From positions 93,226,748-93,290,747 of the forward strand of contig JAQMRL010000002.1 in assembly GCA_035578175.1 (NCBI GenBank): a DNA stretch of 64,000 nt. The letters are read 5' to 3'. Shown here one piece after another: positions 11,601-21,728 of the stretch. The translations under genes were made by a program, and so were the position numbers. The notes beneath the pieces are model-generated. The model searched no databases. It saw only the letters and a program-made list of their open reading frames with translations, and was not told the origin of the DNA. Positions within the stretch are counted from its first letter, which is position 1, and each line of letters begins with the position of its first letter. Source of the DNA: Catonia carolina (lineage: Eukaryota > Arthropoda > Insecta > Hemiptera > Achilidae).

Positions 11601-12433
11601 GCGTTCAGGCTGGTTACTTTTTCATCAATAGAGAAGCTGTTCGACGGTTGTGAAGAGTTCAAGTAGCCGATTCCCAAGGATACCATTTCACGAAAGAGAT
11701 CTAGATTTGCTAACTGGAACTTCCATTTTCTTACGTAATTTCCGTTGTCGATCGGAGTACATCGGAACAGGTCGATTATAATCGGAAAATGATCACTGCC
11801 GTACAAGTCATCCTCCGTGGACCACTCAAACATGTGAGATATATTAGCAGAGCAAATGGATAAATCAATTGCACTAAAAGTTCTAGAAGAGCTATTGAAA
11901 TGCGTAGGAGCGCCGTTGTTCAAGAGGACAAGTTCAGGATTAGTTAGGAGGTTTTCAATAATTCGTCCTCGTGAGTTCGTTTCATGGGATCCCCACACAA
12001 CATTATGACTATTGAAGTCTCCAAGAAAAACAAAAGGTCGTGGAAGTTGTCTCAATAAAGTGTTGAGGTCGTGTACAGAAAACCCAGTTTGGTTGGGAAT
12101 GTAAAGGTTACAAATAGTAAGAAATCCGCCTGGCAGCATAACAGAGACTGCCGTCACCTCGAGACAACTTGTAAGCTTTATTTCTGTAGCAGGGCAGCAA
12201 TCTGACACGAATATTGCTACACCTCCACTTGCGTGGTCTGAAAAATTTCGATTTTTAAAAACTACTGAATAATTTGGTAAATTGCCATGAAAGGTGTTTT
12301 TAAAATTAGTTTCTTGAATGCAGATGACAGAAGGCCTATGCTTACTTACTAGCAACTGCAAAGCTTCTTTTTGCGACCTAAAACTGTTCATATTCCATTG
12401 AAGTATGGAGCAATTACTCGCATTCTCATTCAT
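8690..12433 (-). CDS. LINE ORF2 polyprotein: endonuclease, reverse transcriptase, RNase H
   Basis: This 1247-residue enzyme carries out target-primed reverse transcription. Residues 1-220 are an APE-type endonuclease with Glu41 (IQETNF), Asp139/Asn141 (LGDFNSH), Asp190 (SAIDLS) and Asp214/His215 (GSDHFP). The reverse transcriptase spans about 450-750: LDIEKAYD (Asp598, Asp604), GVPQGSVLS and FAFADDI (Asp688, Asp689). An RNase H domain lies at about 980-1100 with Asp986, Glu1019, Asp1043 and Asp1096 plus His1086 in WIPSHVGIPGNEKAD. A C-terminal knuckle is CX2CX7HX4C (Cys1189, Cys1192, His1200, Cys1205). The RNase H domain argues for the I group rather than Jockey. No stop or frameshift is present and all catalytic residues are in place. 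Confidence 0.93.
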   Translation of the reverse strand: MNENASNCSILQWNMNSFRSQKEALQLLVSKHRPSVICIQETNFKNTFHGNLPNYSVVFKNRNFSDHASGGVAIFVSDCCPATEIKLTSCLEVTAVSVMLPGGFLTICNLYIPNQTGFSVHDLNTLLRQLPRPFVFLGDFNSHNVVWGSHETNSRGRIIENLLTNPELVLLNNGAPTHFNSSSRTFSAIDLSICSANISHMFEWSTEDDLYGSDHFPIIIDLFRCTPIDNGNYVRKWKFQLANLDLFREMVSLGIGYLNSSQPSNSFSIDEKVTSLNAIILEAADSAIPKAIGVSNKPSVPWWNSDCKIALQNSKKALSHYKRHPTTANFIIFKQLRAKARFIFKKSKKQSWIHFISGLSSSATISDLWSKIRRINRYPKMSRYPHSLLHNDQIITNPQEIANIFATSFANCSSDRNYTPEFLQHKLSSNITIPRILSNTTASDYFLNTPIQVSEVEGHLCKLKNSAAGPDNVHNFFLKHLPEVAIKYITDLFNEILAEKSFPAIWRQAVVVPIHKPKKDRSKAENYRPIALTSTMCKLMEKVVNTRILWHLDKINFFSPWQSGFRKHRSTLDVLTYMETNVCNAFVKNHHLVAVCLDIEKAYDMVWKDRTVKILCDAGVTGPILNFVANFLQHRTIRVKVRDSHSFAVPIRNGVPQGSVLSVTLFLVAINEAMSVVTSPVKVFAFADDITFFCKGKNLKTTQELLQESLTKLNNWSEKSGFKFSGNKSRFITFSRNRFNLPDIHLHLGQHELQQVRQLKILGLLFDDKLSWRTHISNLKKECQARMNIIKSISSSKWGADKNVILSTYKALIRAKLDYGSIIYASARKHILDTLNSIHSSNLRMALGAFITSPVLSVLAESGEYPLEIRRMKLLFAYALHVSAAPDNPCYQAIFHNSCSGFYLSNASCPLPLGERLKVSLSKISSKLPPVFSRMHSKTPPWLSVSPNINTSLSALCKASTHPNIFKTYFNELSNNFSQYNMIYTDGSRSAEGCTCAVVFPYETVQVKLNDVCSSFFCEVYAILCTLEKFKHLTPSKYVIFTDSLSGLQAIGNVQCHVPIIQEIQELISELTAHNFEIVFTWIPSHVGIPGNEKADLAAKSAVHLHEHFHRVSHSDLKAHVNRKLFDFWNYRWTEMAPSKLHMVRKTLGEFPLPEFHNRREQVVICRLRIGHSYISHQHLLTKSTPTVCPFCDEKATVAHIVSECRKLQGTRTLLGVSETFQNNVRCKDSCYKILKFLRYIAVEDKI
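12426..12433 (-). promoter_or_regulatory. 8-nt ORF1/ORF2 overlap ATGAATGA
   Basis: The ORF1 stop (TGA) and the ORF2 start (ATG) sit in one ATGAATGA string, with ORF2 in a different frame. Termination followed by re-initiation would explain ORF2 translation from a bicistronic RNA, as in other LINEs with overlapping stop-start signals. Confidence 0.6.
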
Positions 12434-13808
12434 CAGTATTGCAGTCCGATAGAGTTAGGTCAGCCGTAGATACACGATCAGGAAATATTCTTTTTTTAAG
12501 AGTGCTGAATCGCCGTTTCATACCTCTGTCTAAAAGAGCAGGGTAAGTATCGTCTAACAGTTTCCTAAGACCTTGAAGATCGGAAGTATAGTCAGTTACA
12601 ACGTCCGCAACAGAACGAATGTATTGTGAGTTTTCCAATAGACTTTTAAGTTGTACAAAATCCAGGGGATACTCTGTGCCAGAGGAGGTCAAGAAATCAC
12701 GAACTGAGCTAAGTTTTTCATCAATGGTCTTCGTTTTCTCAGATGGGTTATCGGTTTTCGATTTCTTCCTTTTATCAGGTTTGTGACGGGGAGTCTCTGG
12801 AGGAGTAGGTACACAAGCCTCCGTTGGATGTTTTATAGATGATACAGTCTCGGAACCATCAGACGTGGACAGCGGGCGTTTTAAGGTTAAAGGAGTTGCA
12901 TTAGAAGGTGCCTTCAGTTGAGGAAATTCATCATCACAAATATTAGTAACAGCTTCCTTTGGACCAACACGACCATGGGATACAGCTTGAGGAGAAGGAA
13001 GTGGAAGGTCAATTTCATTTGTCTCAACATTATCTAATTTATCATCAATACTGTCGTTGTTAGCTTCGTTTACAACAGTTGAGGGTGGATCAGTTTCTTT
13101 GCAGTTTCTTGCGATATGTCCAGCTTGTTTGCATATGAAGCAAGAAACTGAATCGGTTGAGAAATATAACCAGTAGCTTGTTTCATCAAAATCGATTTTC
13201 ATCGAATCTGGGAGATTCTGAATGTCATCAGGATGGATATAAACTTGACGACGGAAGCTAAGGATGTGTGTGAGCCCTGGTTCAGAGTAGCCCGCGCGAA
13301 GCGACGTAATAGACGATCCTACTCGGATGTTTCGATGAAGGAGTACATTTAATAGGACACTATTCGGTATTATCGGACAAACATTCGATATTATTACACG
13401 TTTGAATTTTGTTAGTAACGGCCTAACTTCAAGTTCTCTATTTCCTATGATAAACGTTGTTCTCTCATCCGTTAATTTATTGGCTATTTCTCTGCTTGCA
13501 AGATACATGCAAACGCGATTTCGTGAGATTCTTGAAACAAACCGAATATTAACAGGGTTAATTACTTTCCCGACGGTTTGGACATATGCTTTTAGTGGGA
13601 TCCCTTCTATTGCATCTAGAATAATGGCGTGGTCTTTAGTCGGTACGTATTCTTGTTGTGTGACGTTAGCGTAACTTTTTGTATTTTTCATATTGACATT
13701 ATTTGACATTGTACTTTCGGAATTATTAGTTGAGTTAACTTGGTTCTGTGTGGTACGAGGTGCAGTTAAATTGTTGGACATGTTGAACGGCGAGGCACAA
13801 GAGTGCAC
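12426..13808 (-). CDS. LINE ORF1 protein (gag-like, CCHC zinc knuckle)
   Basis: This 460-residue RNA-binding protein should coat the LINE RNA and form the ribonucleoprotein used for retrotransposition. The N-terminus (residues 1-50) is rich in Asn, Ser and Thr. Residues about 55-215 look like the folded gag/RRM-like part of Jockey/I ORF1 proteins, with VIISNVCP near 138-145. One zinc knuckle of CX2CX4HX4C form is complete (Cys223, Cys226, His231, Cys236). Jockey and I ORF1s often have two or three knuckles. The C-terminal half is Pro/Ser/Lys-rich with a basic run near 345-355, possibly for nuclear entry. The stop codon overlaps the ORF2 start. The ATG used is the first in an uninterrupted frame. 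Confidence 0.85.
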   Translation of the reverse strand: MHSCASPFNMSNNLTAPRTTQNQVNSTNNSESTMSNNVNMKNTKSYANVTQQEYVPTKDHAIILDAIEGIPLKAYVQTVGKVINPVNIRFVSRISRNRVCMYLASREIANKLTDERTTFIIGNRELEVRPLLTKFKRVIISNVCPIIPNSVLLNVLLHRNIRVGSSITSLRAGYSEPGLTHILSFRRQVYIHPDDIQNLPDSMKIDFDETSYWLYFSTDSVSCFICKQAGHIARNCKETDPPSTVVNEANNDSIDDKLDNVETNEIDLPLPSPQAVSHGRVGPKEAVTNICDDEFPQLKAPSNATPLTLKRPLSTSDGSETVSSIKHPTEACVPTPPETPRHKPDKRKKSKTDNPSEKTKTIDEKLSSVRDFLTSSGTEYPLDFVQLKSLLENSQYIRSVADVVTDYTSDLQGLRKLLDDTYPALLDRGMKRRFSTLKKRIFPDRVSTADLTLSDCNTDE

Positions 13809-13936
13809 TCAACCCAGTCCCAAATATAGTTGTTATTGATAACTGTCGTTCTCAGTTCAACTCAAAAAGAACCACCAATCACCGTACGAATGTGACTCGC
13901 GATTTCAGGTTATGATAAATAATTTAAAAATTATTT

Positions 13937-14451
13937 ACCATACACAGAAACGTTATAAATGTTTAATACAAACTATTTACCTGTGCAGTTACATAGTCCG
14001 ATTATATGACTGTTTTTAACATTTAAACAAATAAAAGAATAGAATAAACAAAAAGAAACACGAGACGTAAACAAACACAACTCACTTATTTTTTTGTTAG
14101 GGTAAAAATTGATATTAGACTTTTCATGACAAATCATATTTTCATTCAAAAACATTTTGTGTTTTACACGTTGTGATTCCATTTTATAAATTAACATACA
14201 CATGATTTAATATAATTTAATTGTCAATTATTTAAGTAACATTTTATAAACACTCCTAAAAACTTTACAGGCGGCTACCATTGGTGTTATTTAAATTTTG
14301 TTAAATTTTGTTTGTAGCTGAAGTTAAAATCAAAGTCGCTATTACTTTAATTTAATTTCCACGTATAAAAGGTGTAAATTTCGTCAAATTTTATTTTATA
14401 TTTAATAAAAGGTACAATGACAGAAGAAATTATTAGTAATATTTAAGCACA
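13937..14451. other. AT-rich sequence, no gene recognised
   Basis: A 76-codon minus-strand frame at 13973-14203 has no motif. Nothing else was seen. Confidence 0.45.
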
Positions 14452-15268
14452 AAATTTTACACGACTTTCTCTTGCCGAATGAAAAAAAAACAAAAATCAA
14501 ACTCTGTAGAACGTAAAATAATTACTTGACCTAAACTACATTCTGGTAAAAACAAATGCTTGAAATTAACATTTGTAGATTTTTTAATTTTATTATAACT
14601 TTTACTACACACTTTTGTCGTTATGTGTGTACTAAGGCTGCAGTCTTAAAATTCCTTTTTTTACCAATTTTAATGAGAAAAAACAGAATATCATTAGTTG
14701 ACACGGAAGTAAGCTCTGTAAATTTCTTAAATTAAAATTTTTAGGTTTTTTATATAACTTTAGTTATAAATTAAATACATTTGTCATAAAACGCATACTA
14801 AGACTACAATCTCAAAAATTTTATTTCTTACCACGAGTGGACAGCCCCCAAAAATGTTACCAAACATGGCGCTTACGCTATCTGGTAGAGCATAAAACAT
14901 TAATTAATAAGGACTTTTTTAAAATCATAGGTGCCATTTTTTAGAAGATTGGAGAAACCTAAAAAATTGGAGAAATAAACTACTACTTTCAATTGACCGA
15001 TTTTGGTGCATGTTTGTGTTGGATTCTTCATTACTGCGTAACTTAAGTTCTAAGTTTCAACTCAGTACGATAATCCGTTCTTGGGAAAGTGTTTACACAC
15101 ATACACACACACACAGTGAGAGAGAGACCAACCGCTAAAAATATGTTTGTTTTGGGTTCGGAGGGCTTCAAAATGTTAATTTTCAATGAAAACTCGATTT
15201 CGAAAAATCGATATGAAATCAGTATTTTCCTTACCTATATTTTCATAGGGCAAGAGAAAGTAAAAATT
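14452..15268. mobile_element. Family M non-autonomous TIR element with CA repeat (M2)
   Basis: The left end ACTTTCTCTTGCC (14464-14476) is the reverse complement of the right end GGCAAGAGAAAGT (15249-15261). With flanking AATTTT/AAAATT this gives terminal inverted repeats of roughly 20 bp. The interior matches M3 (30708-31645) in order: degenerate repeats around an AAAACGCATACTAAGACT-like core, GGCGCTTACGCTATCT, TTGACCGATTTTG, a CA microsatellite, ACCGCTAAAAATATG, and ACTCGATTTCGAAAAATCGA. There is no transposase, so it would depend on another element. The superfamily is unknown because no clear target-site duplication could be fixed. Confidence 0.65.
15095..15127 (+). repeat. CA/GA microsatellite inside M2
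   Basis: A CA repeat of about 10 units, interrupted once, runs into GAGAGAGA. It sits at the same internal position as the longer CA array of M3. Confidence 0.85.
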
Positions 15269-16585
15269 ATTAAAGTAAAATGTTTACTACATTGTACAAT
15301 AATTTTCATTTTGTTTTATATAACAGTGACAACTGTGTAAAAATGTCCAATATCAACCCACTAGTATATTTATAACTTTCATTATTTCATATGGGACATA
15401 GTAAATTCCCATTTACTGGTAGTATTATTCCGGAGAATTCATACATATTTAAAATCTCATTATCAAAGCACCTACATTATAATAATTTAGTATTATGAAG
15501 ACATTCATTACTTAATTTTGTTAGAGCAGCCTCCTCGAGTATGTCTATCTTTAAAATCTGATGACAGGTGCTTTAAGGAGAGAAAGGGGAATGATATAAA
15601 GGCTCATTGTGTTCATAACTTCGTACTTCGTACCCTTTCCCCTTAAAACAGCGTAGCTTCCCATCTTGCTCGACTTCGACCGCATTATTACGAGTTCTTT
15701 ACCTTCACCTTTTCAACTGGTATTTTATGAAAGGTCTCATAACCGTTAAGTATAAGACAAAATATTTGAGTTTATAAAATTAAAAATTTTAATAAAGTTA
15801 GTGACTAGGTAGATGATTGAAATACATGTTTTATTTAATTCGTTCTCTTAATTGTACATGAATTTCTTAGTTCACTAAAATTAGTAAAGATTTTTGTCAT
15901 TGAATACATGAAAATTCTTTTCGTGCTTTACATTTTTATGAATTGTGACCTTCATTTATCTGCTTACTTCATAATACCCTTCAAATTGTAGTTACCTCGC
16001 AAAAAGATTAAACCTTCAAACAGTTTTTCTCATCGAGGTTTAAACTATCATGCGGATTTTGTGTTTGCCTCTAGAAAAGTTTATACAATGAAGATAAATC
16101 TTGAAAAATCTGTTATATTTCACAAACTATCACAGAAAGTACATAGAAATATTTCTGATATTTTAAATCTTTCCCTCTTGTAAATGTTATTTACTTCAAA
16201 TCGTAATATAGCCTATCTATCATAGCCTATATTATAGGCTACATCGTTGCATATTTTTGATGGCTGAAGTCGTAGTATTTACAGGAAGGTAAAGCTTAAG
16301 TTCACTATTTTTGTATAGGCTTACTAACTAAACCAGTTGACTAACGAAGATACTATGTTAAGGCAATCTGGCATTTTTCTTTTATACAGATTAAAAATAA
16401 AAAAGCTAAAATCAACGACGCAATTTTTTAATTAATAAAAGTTAAACAAAAAGAGTATTTTTGTTAATTAAAAGAACACAAGCTAAAAAAATTTAATTTG
16501 CTGAAACCTCTGCGCTGTATTTACTTTCAGTCGACGAAATACATTTTTGTAGTTTTCCCATAGATTTTTTTAGAAAATTTTGTTT
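15269..16585. other. AT-rich sequence, no gene recognised
   Basis: There is a small palindrome TAGCCTATATTATAGGCTA near 16224-16242 and a CT-rich patch near 15640-15660. No coding signal was seen. Confidence 0.45.
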
Positions 16586-16588
16586 TTC

Positions 16589-16679
16589 CATTTTATATTT
16601 CATATAAAATGAAAAGGCGTTTTATATTTTATATAGTTTTTATTTAGTTCATTTTATATTTCATATAAAATGAACTAAA
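16589..16679. repeat. Two related palindromes upstream of Jockey fragment
   Basis: The first palindrome is CATTTTATAT-TTC-ATATAAAATG (16589-16611). The second has 17-bp perfect arms (16643-16659 and 16663-16679) with the same TTC loop and contains the whole first palindrome sequence. The second ends five bases before the LINE ORF begins. Confidence 0.8.
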
Positions 16680-16683
16680 GAAG

Positions 16684-18374
16684 ATGATCCAGAATGTAAA
16701 AGAAGAAACTTTTAATGACTATGTTCAGAATCTAAGTCCCACGGCTGATACAGATTACTCCCTGTGGAAGGCGACTAAAAGATTTAAACAGCCTTGCCGG
16801 CCTATTCCACCGTTAAAGATGGAGAACAATGACTGGGCTAGGAGTGATGGTGAAAAGGCGCTTCTATTTGCAAATCACTTGGAGCAGCGTTTTCAGCCCC
16901 ATGATGTACAATGTGACCCGGCACAGGAAGCAGAAATTTTAAGGTCGTTAGTAACGGATCCGCAGCAGCGACAGCACGATTTGAAACGGGTTACAGTTTG
17001 TGATGTTAAGCGTGCGATTTCTGAATTACATCCTCAAAAAGCCCCAGGGTACGATCTCATTACAGCGAGGATGTTTCAGGAATTACCGAGAAAAGCCCTA
17101 GTAATGCTTACTATGATAATTAATGCTGTGTTCCGCTTGGGTTATTTTCCTAGCCAGTGGAAAGTAGCAAAAATTATCATGATACTGAAGCCAGGCAAAT
17201 CGGGAAATGAGGTCTCCTCTTATCGTCCTATTAGTCTACTCCCGGTGATGTCAAAGGTTTTTGAAAGAATATGTCTAAAGCGGTTGAAACTAGTGATAGA
17301 AGGTCGTCATCTTATTCCGGATCATCAGTTTGGGTTTTGGCAGCAGCATAGTACCATAGAGCAAGTGCATCGATTGACAAGCGTCATCCGTGAATGTTTA
17401 GAGGAAAAGAAGTACTGTTCGGCTGTGCTGTTAGACGTTGTTCAAGCATTTGACAGAGTCTGGCATCCTGGTCTACTCCATAAATTAAAAGCTGTGTTTC
17501 CGGAGAACCTGTACAGTGTTCTTGTATCGTATCTTAACAAACGATTATTTCAAGTCCGGGTTGGAAATTACTTAACGGGTTTGAAAGAGATTAAGGCTGG
17601 TGTTCCGCAAGGAAGCGTTCTGGGACCAATTTTATACGTTCTGTTCACAGCTGATTTGCCTGTTCTTGAACATGTAATCATTGCCACCTTTGCTGACGAC
17701 ACGGCAATAATGTCATGTGATACAGACCCAACTATTGCGACACGCAGAGTACAGATGTATCTAAGTGAGCTGGAAATCTGGCTGACAACGAGGAAGATCA
17801 AGGTGAACGAGGACAAATCTACGCATATAACGTTTACTACCAGAAGGGCAACTTGTCCTCCTGTGCAACTGAATGGCAAGAATATTCCGCAGGCCAGGGA
17901 TATAAAATATTTAGGAATGTACTTAGATAGAGGTCTGACTTGGCGCAAACACATTCAGATGAAAAGGAAACAGCTGGATTTAACATTAGGAAGATGTATT
18001 GGCTCATTGGTAGGCGTTCCCAGCTTTCAATTGAGAACAAACTACTTTTGTACAAATCCATGCTGAAGCCGGTTTGGACCTACGGAATTCAGTTATGGGG
18101 GACAGCATCAACTTCAAACATCGAGATTCTGCAACGGTTTCAATCAAAAGTTCTGCGGACCATACTGAATGCACCGTGGTATATTACCAATGCCGATATA
18201 CATCGCGATATGGATGTGCAGACGGTACGAGAAGAAATACGAAGTTTCAGTTGTAAATACATCGAACTTCTAAGCAACCACGTAAATCACTTAGCACTGA
18301 ATCTCTTAGACAACAGTAATGATGTCAATAGGCTAAAGCGTGCTACAGTATTGGATCTTCCAGGGCGATTCTAA
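16684..18374 (+). pseudogene. 5'-truncated Jockey-like LINE reverse transcriptase, one frameshift
   Basis: The first frame (16684-18066) covers the RT: HPQKAPGYD near residue 116, SSYRPISLLPVMSK near 178, LLDVVQAFD (Asp251, Asp257), AGVPQGSVLGP near 305 and TFADDTAI (Asp338, Asp339). The second frame, to 18374, carries the Jockey-type C-terminus WTYGIQLWGTAS...NIEILQRFQSK and ends LDLPGRF. A one-base loss near 17991-17993 separates them. The endonuclease and ORF1 are missing. There is no RNase H after the RT, which fits Jockey rather than I. Only one lesion is seen in 1.7 kb, so it is fairly young. A clear poly(A) end was not located. Confidence 0.88.
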
Positions 18375-21300
18375 TAGTGTGATTTTAAAGTTGTAAATAT
18401 TATAATGTTGGTATTCTGTAGATGACTGTCGTGTTTGAGTGTGTATGTTGTAAATAGCTAAATGAACGTTTTAAATTATCTCCAGAAAAGTTAGGTGTAC
18501 ATATATTTCGGAATCATGTGCTTATTATTTATTACTTCTTATTTGTTTTTTCGTTTTAAAGGAGGTTTTTGTTATTTTTTATTTGTTTTTCTATTTTTCT
18601 TGTTTTTATTTATTTATTTATTTTAAAAATCACTATATAATTTTGATTGTTAATATTAATTAAGAACAGTATAATATGTTTTCATGTTATAATTTGTTAA
18701 TTACACCAGTGGGTTGTAATTTTTTCATGAGCTGTATCTATTTGATAAGTTGCATTTATTGTTATTTATAACAGATTATGCATTTAAAAAAAGTTATATG
18801 AAAAAAAAATATTTCATATTGCTTGCGCCACAGTAAGTTATATGTTTTTTGTTTACAACATGACTTGCATATTTTTAGAAAAGTCATGTAAGAAGTACAA
18901 AATATCCTTATATTTATATTTATACGAATAGTATAATTTTACTTACTTATATATTTTTTATGATAAATAAAATGTTCTAACATAAATAAAAATTAAAGGA
19001 TATTTAAAACAGATAAGTAAAAATAACTCAAACTAATGTAATTAAATAAAAATTATATTTTTCTTTTATTCTGTAACGCAATAATGAAAGAAGATGAGTT
19101 AGTGGATGCTTTTTTGAATATACGTATTCATGTTTTCACGTCAATTTATGTTGCGTACAGCTGAAAAAAGTTACATTAAAAAAATTCAAGATTTTTAATT
19201 TTAATTCTTAAAAACAATTACAAAGGTTCTTACTACATTTGAAATTCAACCCTCCAACACGATCTAAATACTCCTACTTTTGTATAAATTTCCTCAATTG
19301 ACTTGTTCAATATTTTATAACCAACTAAACCCTTATCATAATTCCTCAGTACAACAGGTAAAAAGAAGAATACGAATTTAAAAAATGAAAAAATTAAAAG
19401 AAGTTCATTGATTCACGATCAACTAAATTAAGACTGAAAACAAACAGCCTGAACTGAAAGTGTTATTGTCAATGAATATTTTACTTTTTACGAAAGTATT
19501 ATGCTATTTTGTTTTCTCCTCATTCTACCTACTGGTCAAAAATTAATAGCATAAGTGCTAAAAAAGATTGAAAAAATATGTGTGCTTTATTGGTATTGAT
19601 TTAGTTGCAATACTAAATTTATTCTCTAGTTCCAAATAAAGAATATTATTTGTTATTACATCTTTACTTTTTGCACAAGTTGTATTTGGAAAATTAACTA
19701 TAATTTCTTAAATCACAAAAAACGTGAATATTTTATGAAATAAAGCGTTTTGAAAAGGAAACCAGGAAAAATATATGAGGAATAGGTTAAAAAGAAAATG
19801 AATTATGTAGATGTTATATAAGAAAAGATCAAAGTTAGGTAGGCCTAAGAACAAGCATAAAAGATTTGAAGCAGACAAAATAAAATTGAAGGTTGTAGAA
19901 CCAAAATAGAAAGAAAAGGGGACTGCTTATTAAAGTAGTAACATAAAAGGATTAGAATAGGAGTCAGTATTAAAAGTCATTAAAGGGCTAAAAAGCCCAT
20001 TGCCAGGAATTATAGTTAGACTTAAAGAAAGGAAACCAAAAACGATTTGACGTAAACAGTTTATTTCATAATGACGTTAGTCTCGTATTCTAAAAGCTTT
20101 CTAAAGTATTGATGGAATGTGACCTACCAAAAAAATAAATAAAAATAAATAAAAACCGTTGTGAGAAAACGGCAGAAACAGAGTGTTTTCTAGGCAACTG
20201 TTGTGCTTTAACATTGAAAGCCGAAAACAGCGTCAATCCTCGTTTATCAGTCGTTATCTGATTTGATATATTTTTCTCTTTTTGCTGAAGAAAACGTTTG
20301 AAACGAATTCCAATACATCTAGCATTTCGTTGTAAATGTCCATTGTGATCGACTTTCTTCTAAAGTGATGTTATTTTTAAACTTAAATAAGCAGTTTTGA
20401 TGTCTACTTATTGCGCTGTGTTGAATTAACAAAGAAGACAATCAATTGAAGTAAAAATGGGTAATTTCTAGTTAGTTCATTTAACACTTTAGTTTATGCT
20501 TCGTATTATTAGTAATTAAACAGTATAAATAAATATTTTAAATAATTATAAATTTTGTTTCAATTAAAGTATGTTTTGTTATAGCAAACAATCTTATTAG
20601 CCCTAAAATTAGGTGAATAAATTTTTTATAAAACGAAGTCAATTTACTATACGTAGGTCCTAAAATAATACTACTAAATTGTAGCCTACTTCCGAAAAAA
20701 ATCAAACGCCAAATAATAAATATAGACTAATACATTTTATTCCATTTTGGCACAGGTGTACCAAAGAAAATAATAGGTAAAATTTATGTTGTTTTGTAAT
20801 TCAATAGTTAAAATTGTCAAATGAACGTTGAAATCGATTATGGGCAACCTTCACGCAAATGAAGGTGATATGCTTTCGGAATTTACTACATAAATTAATA
20901 TTGTTTCCATTATGATTTTTGATGCTGTATCGTGGACTGTGAATATTTTATAAACATAAGCAAGATATAACGGTGCTGAACAACCATCAACCTGGAGGAC
21001 CCTCTTTTGTCAGAGTTACCAAACTTAACCGAAACGAACCAGTTTTATGGCGCATACTTCCCCTCACCTTCCTGTTTCCAGATAGGATTAGCCAAAGGCA
21101 TTACTAACAAAATGTCATATAAATATTAATTATTAGATTTTATTTTGGTAGACACCACTCAGTAAGAGTACTTCTACCAAAGTTACCACACAACTGTTTC
21201 TACCATTCTTTAAAGCCAGTTATGACTATTACCAACCACTTTCTGAGACATCCCTGATGGTATATGACCATAAAGGTTCTAAAAGGACGTGTTTTACAGT

Positions 21301-21440
21301 CGTATTTTGGTCAAAACATATTTATGGGAATATGTGAAACCGTATACTGTAATCTACAATAGAAGACTGAAATGGACACGGAGTTAAAACCGTATAAGGA
21401 AATTTTGTATAATATAATGTTTATGAAAGTGGAATCTCAA
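18375..21440. other. AT-rich sequence, no gene recognised
   Basis: The beginning probably includes the Jockey 3' UTR. Weak coding-like text near 19850-20040 (KHKRFEADKIKLK) has too many stops to assign. Confidence 0.4.
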
Positions 21441-21449
21441 CTATAGGTT

Positions 21450-21728
21450 CATGAGAGGAGAGTAGATTGCAAGCAGCGGAAATGAGATTTCTTTGGGCTG
21501 CCGAAGGTTATTCCAAATAAGAAAGGCTGTGTAATGAAAATTTCCAGCAAAGGTGGAAATTCAAGCACTGAATGCTTGAATAAAAAGGACTGAGTACAGA
21601 AAATAAATCATGTTCAATGGATGCTTCCAGAAAGAATCCCTTCGAAATGGGATGAGGCAATCTTGAAGAAGATTCCTGAAGAAGATCAGAACTGGTTTTC
21701 TGATCGGTGTGAATCGGAAGATTAATGT
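21450..21728 (+). pseudogene. Decayed LINE C-terminal fragment
   Basis: Read across frames, RLQAAEMRFLWAAEGYSK, ERLCNENFQQRWKFKH, then KRTEYRK and INHVQWMLPERIPSKWDEA resemble the C-terminal region after the RT in many insect LINEs (usual forms: IQAAEMRFLR, H..RM...RIP). There are several stops and shifts. The clade cannot be fixed. Confidence 0.5.

Larger units (their letters stand above)
8527..13936 (-). mobile_element. Near full-length I-like non-LTR retrotransposon (LINE)
   Basis: In transcript order on the minus strand: a 5' UTR of about 100 bp, ORF1 (13808-12426), ORF2 (12433-8690), a short 3' UTR with a stem-loop (8608-8576), and an A29 tail (plus-strand T-run 8534-8562). A possible target-site duplication AAAATTATTT lies at 8527-8536 and 13927-13936; if real, the element is about 5.4 kb, the usual size for I elements. 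In this AT-rich context the duplication is only suggestive. CGAGTCACATTCGTACGG near 13880-13897 resembles the downstream-promoter-rich starts of I/Jockey elements. Both ORFs are intact, so this copy may be young and able to move. Confidence 0.85.
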
